Notes under the pieces: generated by a model
Told to the model about the DNA's origin: nothing
Seen by the model: the letters and a program-made list of their open reading frames with translations, nothing else
The model's database searches: none
Shown: one piece after another, positions 1 to 5,335 of the stretch
Layout: the number at the start of each line of letters is the position of its first letter
Numbering within the stretch: the first letter of the stretch is position 1
Position numbers and translations under genes: made by a program
Assembly: GCA_023391335.1 (NCBI GenBank)
Contig: JAEWBG010000115.1
Span: forward strand, 1 to 5,438
Direction of reading: 5' to 3'
Source: Pseudomonadota bacterium
Lineage (GTDB): Bacteria > Pseudomonadota > Gammaproteobacteria > Steroidobacterales > Steroidobacteraceae
DNA: 5,438 bases

Positions 1-117
1 CACTCACAAGCTCATTTAGATCGCATTGCCCATCGACTCAACGGCCGACCTCGTGAGACATTGCAGTTCCAAACGCCAGCAGAAAAGCTGGCAGAAAGTG
101 TTGCGCTGATCAGTTGA
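1..117 (+). pseudogene. IS30-family transposase, C-terminal end only (cut by window edge)
   Basis: The + strand is open from base 1 to a TGA at 115-117 and encodes 38 residues. They include LDRIAHRLNGRPRETLQF followed by TPAEKLAE. The pattern LNxRPRxTLxFxTPAE(K/R)L is the characteristic C-terminal end of IS30-family DDE transposases, just after the last catalytic Glu. That catalytic core would lie upstream of the window, so whether the gene is intact cannot be judged; it is listed as partial. The right edge carries a related end in opposite orientation: 20 of 25 residues match across the LDR...TPAE(K/R)L core, but the last residues differ. The two are therefore relatives, not a fresh duplicate. 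No terminal inverted repeat of an insertion sequence is recognisable after the stop; hairpin-rich repeats follow directly. The family call is firm and the status is unknown. Confidence 0.8.
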
Positions 118-258
118 GCCGGCCACAACAAAGAGCACAAAGAGCCGCGGAGAACGCAGAAAAGAAGTGATGAGGTGATGAGGTGAAAGCGCATTGCGCG
201 TGAAGCGTGCAGCTCAACAGAACAGAACCCGCGATACAGCGCGTTCTTTTTCTGGCGT

Positions 259-420
259 GCGCATCGCGCTCCCTTGCCAGTGGCTTCCTTGCCGCTAGGC
301 TACCTTGCCGATGAAGTCGGCTCGCCTCTTCTTCTGTTCCTGGTTCGCTTCTGGCCTGCGCGCAGCGCTTGCCTGCCAGTGGCTTGCTTGCCGTTAGGCT
401 CGCCTGCCGACAAAGTCGGC
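259..420. repeat. Outer hairpin modules, left (two modules of four hairpins)
   Basis: There are two near-identical 63-base modules, 259-321 and 358-420. Each holds four hairpins joined by linkers of exactly six bases. Module one: GCGC-ATC-GCGC (259-269), GCC-AGT-GGC (276-284), GCC-GCTA-GGC (291-300) and GCCGAT-GAA-GTCGGC (307-321, one G-T pair). Module two: GCGC-GCA-GCGC (358-368), GCC-AGT-GGC (375-383), GCC-GTTA-GGC (390-399) and GCCGAC-AAA-GTCGGC (406-420). Linkers are pyrimidine-rich on this strand (TCCCTT, TTCCTT, TTGCTT, TCGCCT). An inverted counterpart lies at 4982-5126. Confidence 0.8.
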
Positions 421-432
421 TTGCAATCATCG

Positions 433-473
433 GATGAGATTTCACACGGAGGACACGGAGAGCACGGAGATGG
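433..473. repeat. CACGGAG-type short repeat, left copy
   Basis: Three imperfect tandem copies of a roughly 9-base word related to CACGGAGGA, read ACACGGAGGACACGGAGAG and onward. The reverse complement recurs at about 4930-4972 with only a few differences. Similar CACGGAGGACACGGAG runs are familiar as intergenic repeats in many unrelated bacterial genomes. Their function is not established. Confidence 0.75.
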
Positions 474-486
474 AATTTTCTGTCCC

Positions 487-823
487 GACGTCAGTCCTAC
501 TCGATCGCGCAGCGATCCTTCCCGACGTTAGTCCTTCCCGATGCGAGAGCGTCTTTCCTTCCGAATTCTGACCTGCCGCCAGGCCTTCCTGATTGCGTAG
601 CAATCGTTCCTGACGACCGTCCTTCCTGATCGCGCAGCGATCCGTCGCTTATTTCCGATTCTGACCCGACGCTAGTCCTTCTCGACTGCAACGCGGTCCA
701 ACCCGACGTCCGTCCTTCCCGACGCGAGAGCGTCTTTCCTTCCGGAATTCTGACCTGCCGCTAGGCCTTCCTGATTGCGCAGCAATCCATCGTGCCGCAG
801 GCCTTCATGACGACAAAGTCGTC
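487..823. repeat. Inner hairpin string, left (15 small hairpins)
   Basis: Fifteen consecutive hairpins: GAC-NNNN-GTC types at 487-496, 524-533, 612-621, 668-677 and 705-714; six-base stems with three-base loops at 503-517, 591-605, 628-642, 684-698 (one G-T pair), 773-787 and 809-823; GAYGC-GAGA-GCGTC at 540-553 and 721-734; CCTG-CCGC-YAGG at 572-583 and 754-765. Within groups of four the linkers are six bases, mostly CCTTCC or CCTTCT-like. For the CCTG hairpins this holds if the flanking pair is counted, which is G-U on the minus strand. Groups are separated by 17-25 bases, two of these gaps containing GAATTC. The string starts 21 bases past the response-regulator stop, so a minus-strand transcript would run into it. 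No T-run marks a classical terminator. Confidence 0.8.
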
Positions 824-844
824 CGTCGTTTATCAGGTCCGTCC

Positions 845-1486
845 TTATTCCTCTCCCGCCAACGTCAAGTGCATCTTCACCAAATGCGCAATCGAGCGAG
901 CACCCATCTTCTCCATCACATTGGCGCGATGAATTTCGACGGTGCGTTCGCTCAAGCCCAAATCGATGGCGATGACCTTGTTCGCCTTGCCATCGACGAC
1001 GAGGGCCATGACTTCGCGTTCGCGAGCGGTGAGGGATTCTGCACGGCGGCGAAGATCCGCATGCTTCTCGAGCTCGGCGCGGTTCTCTTTGTCTTGCTTC
1101 AGCGCATTGTTGATGCGATCGATCAAGTCTTGATCTCGGAACGGCTTGGTCAAGAAATCGAAGGCGCCATCCTTCATCGCTTGCACCGCCATCGGAATAT
1201 CGCCGTGGCCAGTCATGAAAATGACCGGGAGCATCGCGCCGGCGCGATTGAGCTGTTGCTGAACTTCAAGGCCGCTCATCTCCGGCATTCGTACGTCGAG
1301 AACGAGCACCGCGTGTTGATCGGGGTTGTACTTCGTCAGAAACTCGCTCGCCCTCGAGAACGACACGGTTTGGTAACCCACGGTTCGCAGTAGCAGCTCA
1401 ATCGCCTCGCGCATGCTGTCGTCGTCATCGACGATGTAGACGAGTGGGTTGGTATTGTTCTGTGGCTTCTTGTGTGTGGCTTGCAT
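845..1486 (-). CDS. FixJ-family two-component response regulator
   Basis: This 213-residue protein has the two-domain layout of FixJ: an N-terminal receiver (about 14-130) and a C-terminal LuxR/NarL-type helix-turn-helix (about 152-208). Receiver landmarks are the acidic cluster in VYIVDDDDS (D20-D23), phospho-acceptor D64 in LVLDVRMPEMSG, T92 in FMTGHGDIPM and K114 in LTKPF. The DNA-binding domain shows LTAREREVMALVV, then KVIAIDLGLSERTVEIHRAN and VMEKMGARS, very close to FixJ itself. Members are phosphorylated by a partner kinase and then activate transcription as dimers, in FixJ's case genes for low-oxygen life; the targets here are unknown. The start is an ATG at 1486. It lies 103 bases downstream of the kinase stop on the same strand, so the two are probably co-transcribed. 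No good terminator follows; the left hairpin string begins directly after the stop. The family call is secure and the pathway is inferred. Confidence 0.95.
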   Translation of the reverse strand: MQATHKKPQNNTNPLVYIVDDDDSMREAIELLLRTVGYQTVSFSRASEFLTKYNPDQHAVLVLDVRMPEMSGLEVQQQLNRAGAMLPVIFMTGHGDIPMAVQAMKDGAFDFLTKPFRDQDLIDRINNALKQDKENRAELEKHADLRRRAESLTAREREVMALVVDGKANKVIAIDLGLSERTVEIHRANVMEKMGARSIAHLVKMHLTLAGEE

Positions 1487-1589
1487 GCTCGTCTCTAGAA
1501 GAAGGTCTTCGCTCGAGGGCGCTGAGATAACTTTTTACTTTCGTTAGTGGCAAGGCGCTGTCGCTGCCCGGGAATCGGTTCAAAGGCGC

Positions 1590-2387
1590 CTACGCGGCCG
1601 GAAGCTGAAACCAGAAGGTCGTTCCGCCCGTGTCCCCGGATTCGAAGCCAATCGTACCCTGATGGGCTTCGATGATGGCACGCGTGGATGCCAGGCCGAG
1701 TCCTGTTCCATTCGTCTTGGTCGTGAAGAACGGATGGAAGATCTGGGCGCGCTGCTCGCTCGCAATGCCCTCGCCATTGTCGCGGACCGAGACTCGGACA
1801 CCGTAGCGATCGCCGGTGACGGTGAGCTCGACGCGTGCGTGGGGTTTGCCATCGGTCGCTTCGAAGCCGTTTTGGACCAGCGTGAACAGCACATGCTGAA
1901 TACGCAGTTTGTCGACGCTGACCATCGGCACATCCGCGATGCAGTTCAACGTGAGTCGTCCGCCACTGCGCATGGCGAGTAGGTCGAGGATGGGCGCCAA
2001 TTCGCGCACGAGCTCAGGCATCGAATACTTCCGCCGGTTCAGGTCTTCGCGATTGAAGAGCCGGCGGATGTGACGAATCCCATCGCTCGCGGCCAAGGCC
2101 TCTTTGCTGATCAGCTGCAGAACGTCGCCCGCTTGACCGACCATCGGTTCTGGTCGGTTGAGCATGCGCTCCGCCGTTTGAGCGAAGGTGACGATCGCAC
2201 CCAGCGGTTGGTTGAGCTCATGGGCGATCCCGCTTGCCATTTCCTCCAAAGCGGAGGCACGGGCGATCTGCAAGAGCTGCTCGAGCAGCGCTTGTTCTGA
2301 AGGGGCGTGGCTCAAAGCGCGCGCCGCAATGGCTTCTGCGTCGGAATCTTCTTCCACAGGGAGCTTGGAAACCTTCCAGTCCATCAT
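1590..2387 (-). CDS. Soluble sensor histidine kinase, probable partner of the FixJ-like regulator
   Basis: The protein has 265 residues from an ATG at 2387. Visible motifs: H-box LEEMASGIAHELNQPLGAI (phospho-acceptor H56), the N-box asparagine in TLVQNGFEAT (N173), G1 box VRDNGEGI (D203), F-box IFHPFFTTK, and G2 box GTGLGLASTRAIIE (227-232 for GTGLGL). This is the HisKA plus HATPase_c core of the FixL/DctB-like group. The first 35 or so residues are polar, with a helical stretch ahead of the H-box. No membrane segment and no PAS domain are visible, so it is a cytosolic kinase whose input is unknown. The frame also opens from a TTG at 2447 (20 more residues), but neither start has a convincing ribosome site; a second ATG at 2384 is equally possible. 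It lies directly upstream of the regulator gene on the same strand, so it is the obvious partner. Confidence 0.9.
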   Translation of the reverse strand: MMDWKVSKLPVEEDSDAEAIAARALSHAPSEQALLEQLLQIARASALEEMASGIAHELNQPLGAIVTFAQTAERMLNRPEPMVGQAGDVLQLISKEALAASDGIRHIRRLFNREDLNRRKYSMPELVRELAPILDLLAMRSGGRLTLNCIADVPMVSVDKLRIQHVLFTLVQNGFEATDGKPHARVELTVTGDRYGVRVSVRDNGEGIASEQRAQIFHPFFTTKTNGTGLGLASTRAIIEAHQGTIGFESGDTGGTTFWFQLPAA

Positions 2388-2548
2388 CCAACTCAGCTCA
2401 ATCGATCTTGGTTCAATCAATGCGCGGCAGAGTGCCCGAGTCTCCAAGCGAGTGCACGCGCGAAATCCCGCAGCCGATTACGCCAGCCCCTTAGAGACAC
2501 CCTATTCGCATTGCCGCACCGTAGCGTCGCAAGTGAGCGGAGGTGCCA
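2388..2548. promoter_or_regulatory. Divergent intergenic region between the two transcription units
   Basis: The kinase-regulator unit leaves to the left and the zinc-finger/hybrid-kinase unit to the right, so both promoters should lie here, although the left unit could read further upstream from a TTG at 2447. I could not assign confident -35/-10 boxes on either strand, and no sigma-54 site with correct spacing was found. If the FixJ-like regulator controls itself or its neighbour, its operator would be expected here; no clear palindrome stands out. Confidence 0.4.
2539..2543 (+). promoter_or_regulatory. Ribosome binding site deciding the start of the zinc-finger gene
   Basis: GGAGG ends five bases before the ATG at 2549. 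A GTG at 2543, two codons earlier in the same frame, overlaps this site and is therefore unlikely to be the start. Confidence 0.75.
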
Positions 2549-2887
2549 ATGAATTATCCGAACCATACGCAATATGTTCGAGCCGGACTGCAGCAGCGCA
2601 AGCGCGATTTAAATGAGCGACGTCTCCGCGTGAACGCGGACCTCGCCCGAGTGGCGGAGCCGATTGCTGCCGACTTCGATGAAGCGGCGGTGCAGCTCGA
2701 AAACGACGAAACGCTGCAGGCCATTGATCATGCGGCAGAATCTGAGCTGCTAGAGATCAACGAAGCACTGCGGCGTTTGGACGAAGGTACCTACGGATTG
2801 TGCAAACATTGCGGTAGGCCGATTTCTCCGATGCGCCTTGCGGCGCTGCCTCAAGCAGTCACCTGTACGCGCTGTCCTGGCGTGTGA
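2549..2887 (+). CDS. TraR/DksA-type C4 zinc-finger protein
   Basis: The protein has 112 residues. The N-terminal 75 or so are rich in charged, coil-forming residues and contain ADFDEAAVQLENDETLQ. The C-terminus carries a four-cysteine zinc finger, CKHC then 17 residues then CTRC, preceded by RRLDEGTYGLCKHCGRPI. This matches the short DksA/TraR-like family, whose members enter the RNA polymerase secondary channel and alter promoter choice, often with ppGpp. DksA proper (about 150 residues) has a DxxDxA motif at its coil tip. Here the aligned stretch reads A-D-F-D-E-A, so the first Asp appears to be replaced or displaced; full DksA activity should not be assumed. A strong GGAGG precedes the ATG. 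The hybrid kinase begins 10 bases after the stop, pointing to one mRNA. The family call is secure and the target promoters are unknown. Confidence 0.9.
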   Translation: MNYPNHTQYVRAGLQQRKRDLNERRLRVNADLARVAEPIAADFDEAAVQLENDETLQAIDHAAESELLEINEALRRLDEGTYGLCKHCGRPISPMRLAALPQAVTCTRCPGV

Positions 2888-2897
2888 GCTGAACGGG

Positions 2898-4496
2898 ATG
2901 GTCGGCCGTGATAGGCTTCGTTCCGAGGCCGCAGGGGTGCTGCGCGCCCAATCCAACCATTCCGTTTCTATGGACGAACTCGCCGAGATTACTCAGCATT
3001 TGCTGCGGTTCTCGCCGGACGCTCTGGTTGTCGTCGATAGCCGCGGCAACATCCGCTTTGCGAACGACACCGTCACCGAGCTGTTTGGCTACCCGCCTGC
3101 TGAGCTGATAAATCAGCCGCTGGACATGCTGGTTCCAGAACGGCTGCGCGGCCGTCATCACCATCATTTGGGCGGCTACTTCCAGCATCCCCGCAGTCGC
3201 GAGATGGGCGCGGCGATCACAGATTTGTTTGCGCGGCGAGCCGATGGCAGCGAATTTGCGGCGGGCATTCGCCTTGCGCCGTTTCGTATCGGCAGCAATC
3301 TGTACGTGGCGGCGGCAATTCGCGACGGCACCGAACGGCGGCAGGCGCAAGACGCATTGATTGCAGCGCGAGAAGAAGCAGACCGCGCCAATCGCGCCAA
3401 GAGCCGCTTCCTCGCGACGGCGAGCCACGATCTGCGGCAGCCGCTGCAGACAATCAAAATGCTGAATGCCTCGTTGGTGCGGCTCGCGAAAGATGCGGAT
3501 ATGGCGACGTTGCTGCAGCACCAGCAGCAAGCCATCGAGGGCATGGCGCGGTTGCTCAACGCACTGCTCGACATCAGCCGCCTGGAGTCCGGAGCCATCG
3601 AACCGAAACCCACCGCTGTCGCACTACCGGAGTTGTTCGCGGAGCTGCGTAACGAATTCGAATCGGTCGCGCGCGACCGTGGCCTCGAGCTCGACATCGA
3701 CTCCTTGCCATGGACGGTGAAGACAGATCGGATCTTGTTCAATCAGCTACTGCAGAACCTCATTGGCAACGCAATCAAGTACACGGATCATGGATCGATC
3801 AGCTTGAGCGGGGTCGTCGATGAACTTGGGCTGACGTTGGAAGTGAGCGACACCGGCATCGGGATACCTGCCGACAAGCTCGAGCGCATCTTCGACGAGT
3901 ACTACCAAGTCGACACGCACGGTGCCAAGCGCATCGGTGTCGGCCTCGGGCTTGCGATCGTCAAGGAAGTCGCGCGTCTGTTGGGCTTTCGCATTCAAAT
4001 CCGTTCGCACGTGGGGCAAGGCACGCAGGTGCTTGTCACGATTCCACGTGCGCTGCTCCGTCCGCTTTCGACGGTTGCGCCGGCTGCGCTTGAACCCAAT
4101 GCGAACGTACCGAACGCACGTCGCGGTCGCGTGCTCTTGGTCGAAGACAACGATGGCGTTCGCATCGCCACCGAGCTGTTCTTGAAGTTGGAAGGCTTCG
4201 AGACGCTGACTGCCAGCTCGGCCATGGATGCGGAAACGCAGATGCATAAGCTGCGTCCTCACGACGTTCTCATCGCCGATTACCACCTGGACGGCGCGCA
4301 CACAGGATTGGATGTCCTGACACGCGTACGCGCGCTACGGCAACAAGAAGTCCCCGGAATCATCTTGAGCGGCGACCTACCCACCGTGCTACGGACCTTG
4401 AAAGATCCGGTTCCCAATGCACGCTTCCTGAGCAAGCCGGTCGATACCGAAGCACTGCTGAATGCGATCGATGAGTTGAGTGGGGTAGTTGCCTAG
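2898..4496 (+). CDS. PAS-domain hybrid histidine kinase with C-terminal receiver
   Basis: The protein has 532 residues from an ATG at 2898. Domain order: PAS (about 28-145, with ALVVVDSRGNIRFANDTVTE and the tail FARRADGSEF...AAIRDGTERR), a short coiled linker, HisKA (H177 in FLATASHDLRQPLQTIK), HATPase_c (N291 in LIGNAIKYT, D318 in VSDTGIGIP, GVGLGLAIVK at 347-356) and receiver (E416/D417 in LLVEDNDG, phospho-acceptor D461 in LIADYHLDG, S491, K513 in LSKPV). No membrane segment is visible, so it is cytosolic. All residues needed for autophosphorylation and internal transfer are present. The frame is open from 2838, overlapping the zinc-finger gene by 50 bases; the start at 2898, 10 bases after that gene's stop, is more natural, though its ribosome site is weak. 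M25 (ATG at 2970) is a further option. The ligand is unknown. It may act on the FixJ-like regulator encoded in the divergent unit or on an unlinked partner. Confidence 0.9.
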   Translation: MVGRDRLRSEAAGVLRAQSNHSVSMDELAEITQHLLRFSPDALVVVDSRGNIRFANDTVTELFGYPPAELINQPLDMLVPERLRGRHHHHLGGYFQHPRSREMGAAITDLFARRADGSEFAAGIRLAPFRIGSNLYVAAAIRDGTERRQAQDALIAAREEADRANRAKSRFLATASHDLRQPLQTIKMLNASLVRLAKDADMATLLQHQQQAIEGMARLLNALLDISRLESGAIEPKPTAVALPELFAELRNEFESVARDRGLELDIDSLPWTVKTDRILFNQLLQNLIGNAIKYTDHGSISLSGVVDELGLTLEVSDTGIGIPADKLERIFDEYYQVDTHGAKRIGVGLGLAIVKEVARLLGFRIQIRSHVGQGTQVLVTIPRALLRPLSTVAPAALEPNANVPNARRGRVLLVEDNDGVRIATELFLKLEGFETLTASSAMDAETQMHKLRPHDVLIADYHLDGAHTGLDVLTRVRALRQQEVPGIILSGDLPTVLRTLKDPVPNARFLSKPVDTEALLNAIDELSGVVA

Positions 4497-4504
4497 AAGA
4501 GAGG

Positions 4505-4868
4505 CGACGGATCGCTGCGCGATCAGGAAGGACGGTCGTCAGGAAGGATTGCTGCGCAATCAGGAAGGCCTGGCGGCAGGTCAGAATTCGGAAGTGAACG
4601 ACGAATCGCTGCGCGATCAGGAGGGACTGTCGTCAGGAAGGATTGCTGCGCAATCAGGAAGGCCTGGCGGCAGGTCAGAATTCGGAAGTGAACGACGGAT
4701 CGCTGCGCGATCAGGAGGGACTGTCGTCAGGAAGGATTGCTGCGCAATCAGGAAGGCCTGGCGGCAGGTCAGAACTCGGAAGTGAACGACGGATCGCTGC
4801 GCGATCAGGAGGGACTGTCGTCAGGAAGGATTGCTGCGCAATCAGGAAGGCCTAGCGGCAGGTCAGAA
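4505..4868. repeat. Inner hairpin array, right: 94-bp tandem repeat, about 3.9 copies
   Basis: The word GATTGCTGCGCAATC recurs at 4547, 4641, 4735 and 4829, giving an exact 94-base period with few substitutions. Each unit holds a 72-base module of four hairpins (4510-4581, 4604-4675, 4698-4769, 4792-4863): GATCGC-TGC-GCGATC, GAC-NNNN-GTC, GATTGC-TGC-GCAATC and GCCTG-GCGG-CAGGT. They are joined by six-base linkers AGGAAG or AGGAGG, and modules are separated by a 22-base spacer with GAATTC (GAACTC in the third). The array begins 8 bases past the hybrid-kinase stop. All three forward frames are largely open, but 94 is not a multiple of three, which argues against translation. Confidence 0.9.
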
Positions 4869-4882
4869 ATGGATTTTGGCTC

Positions 4883-4910
4883 CCAGTCACCAGTCAGTAG
4901 TCAGTTGTCA
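4883..4910. repeat. Short CAGTCA-type repeat
   Basis: The words CAGTCAC, CAGTCAGTAGTCAGT and GTCA follow one another, a degenerate 7-base tandem repeat. Similar CAGTCACCAGTCA runs occur in intergenic DNA of several bacterial groups. It has no counterpart in the left arm. No function is claimed. Confidence 0.55.
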
Positions 4911-4929
4911 CTCAAGTGATTTGTGCGCC

Positions 4930-4972
4930 CACCTCCGTGCTCTCCGTGTCCTCCGTGTGAAATCTCAACCGA
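4930..4972. repeat. CACGGAG-type short repeat, right copy (inverted)
   Basis: The reverse complement of the repeat at 433-473, seen on this strand as CTCCGTG words at roughly 9-base steps. Matching continues outward into GCAAGCCGAC and the first outer hairpin, so the two copies belong to one longer inverted segment, not to two separate insertions. Confidence 0.75.
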
Positions 4973-4981
4973 TGACCGCAA

Positions 4982-5126
4982 GCCGACTTTGTCGGCAGGC
5001 GAGCCTAACGGCAGGCAAGCCACTGGCAGGGAAGCGCTGCGCGCAGGCCAGAGAAGAACGAAGAGGAAGCGCTTTGCGCAGGGTAGCCGTTGGCAAGGAA
5101 GCCACTGGCAAGGGAGCGCGATGCGC
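4982..5126. repeat. Outer hairpin modules, right (two modules of four hairpins)
   Basis: Module 4982-5044: GCCGAC-TTT-GTCGGC (4982-4996), GCC-TAAC-GGC (5003-5012), GCC-ACT-GGC (5019-5027), GCGC-TGC-GCGC (5034-5044). Module 5069-5126: GCGC-TTT-GCGC (5069-5079), GCC-GTT-GGC (5086-5094), GCC-ACT-GGC (5101-5109), GCGC-GAT-GCGC (5116-5126). Every linker inside a module is six bases (AGGCGA, AGGCAA, AGGGAA, AGGGTA, AAGGAA, AAGGGA). The first hairpin of the second module is GCGC-TTT-GCGC where the left arm has GCCGAT-GAA-GTCGGC, so that position changed as a whole hairpin. Confidence 0.8.
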
Positions 5127-5335
5127 ATGCCAGAAAAGAATGCGCTGTATCGCGGATACTGTTGAGGTGCACGCTTCACTTCACTTCACGCGCAACGCGC
5201 TTTCACCTCATCACCGCATCACTCCAGTTGGCAGTCAGAGATTCGAGCTCGCTCCTGAAATTCCAAACTTGCGGTTCAGTTCTTCTTTGTGCTCCTTATG
5301 CTTTTTTGTGATCTTTGTGTGGCGACCTCAACCGG

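Larger units (their letters stand above)
118..844. repeat. Left arm of a long imperfect inverted repeat
   Basis: This stretch between the transposase stop and the response-regulator stop holds no credible gene. Read on the reverse strand it matches 4505-5335 in order: inner hairpin array, CACGGAG repeat, four-hairpin modules, a TGATGAGGTGA-type stretch with a GCGC-ATT-GCGC hairpin (189-199), then a CACAAAGAGCACAAAGAG stretch (about 125-145) beside the transposase stop. Similarity is best at 160-475 against 4930-5225 and is broken by small insertions and deletions. Small open frames here are by-products of repeated, stop-poor sequence and show no protein-like conservation. Confidence 0.8.
4505..5335. 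repeat. Right arm of the long imperfect inverted repeat
   Basis: This is the counterpart of 118-844, in opposite orientation and the same order relative to the genes. It differs by a homogeneous tandem expansion at 4505-4868, a CAGTCA-type repeat near 4883-4910, and extra sequence around 5215-5280 that has no match on the left. A GCGC-AAC-GCGC hairpin at 5190-5200 matches the left one at 189-199. CACAAAGA-type words on the reverse strand (about 5281-5325) sit next to the transposase stop as on the left. I see no gene in it. Confidence 0.8.

Noticed and set aside
274..531. Open frame over the left hairpin modules (85 codons), with a similar one on the minus strand at 110-445
   Set aside because: These frames lie wholly within inverted repeats, and the small hairpins explain the sequence. 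There is no ribosome site or recognisable domain.
487..823. CRISPR array
   Set aside because: There is no constant repeat of 23 or more bases alternating with unique spacers of fixed length, and no cas genes. The periodicity comes from short hairpins.
809..823. Intrinsic terminator for the response-regulator gene
   Set aside because: The GACGAC stem-loop is well placed, but no T-run follows on the minus strand.
869..1393. 174-codon open frame antisense to the response regulator
   Set aside because: It is a shadow of a strongly supported FixJ-family gene on the other strand and has no recognisable family.
2520..2555. Possible sigma-54 promoter on the minus strand (TGGCAC with downstream TTGC)
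   Set aside because: The spacing between the two elements is about 10 bases instead of the required 5, so it does not fit.
2838..2897. Upstream start of the hybrid kinase overlapping the zinc-finger gene
   Set aside because: It would overlap the preceding gene by 50 bases. The ATG at 2898, 10 bases past the stop, fits an operon better.
4489..4919. Open frames across the 94-bp repeats giving repetitive peptides of the LRDQEG/NQEGLAAGQ type
   Set aside because: The 94-base period shifts frame each unit, all three frames are open, and constraint is on hairpin pairing and spacing, not codons. It is better explained as stop-poor structured DNA.
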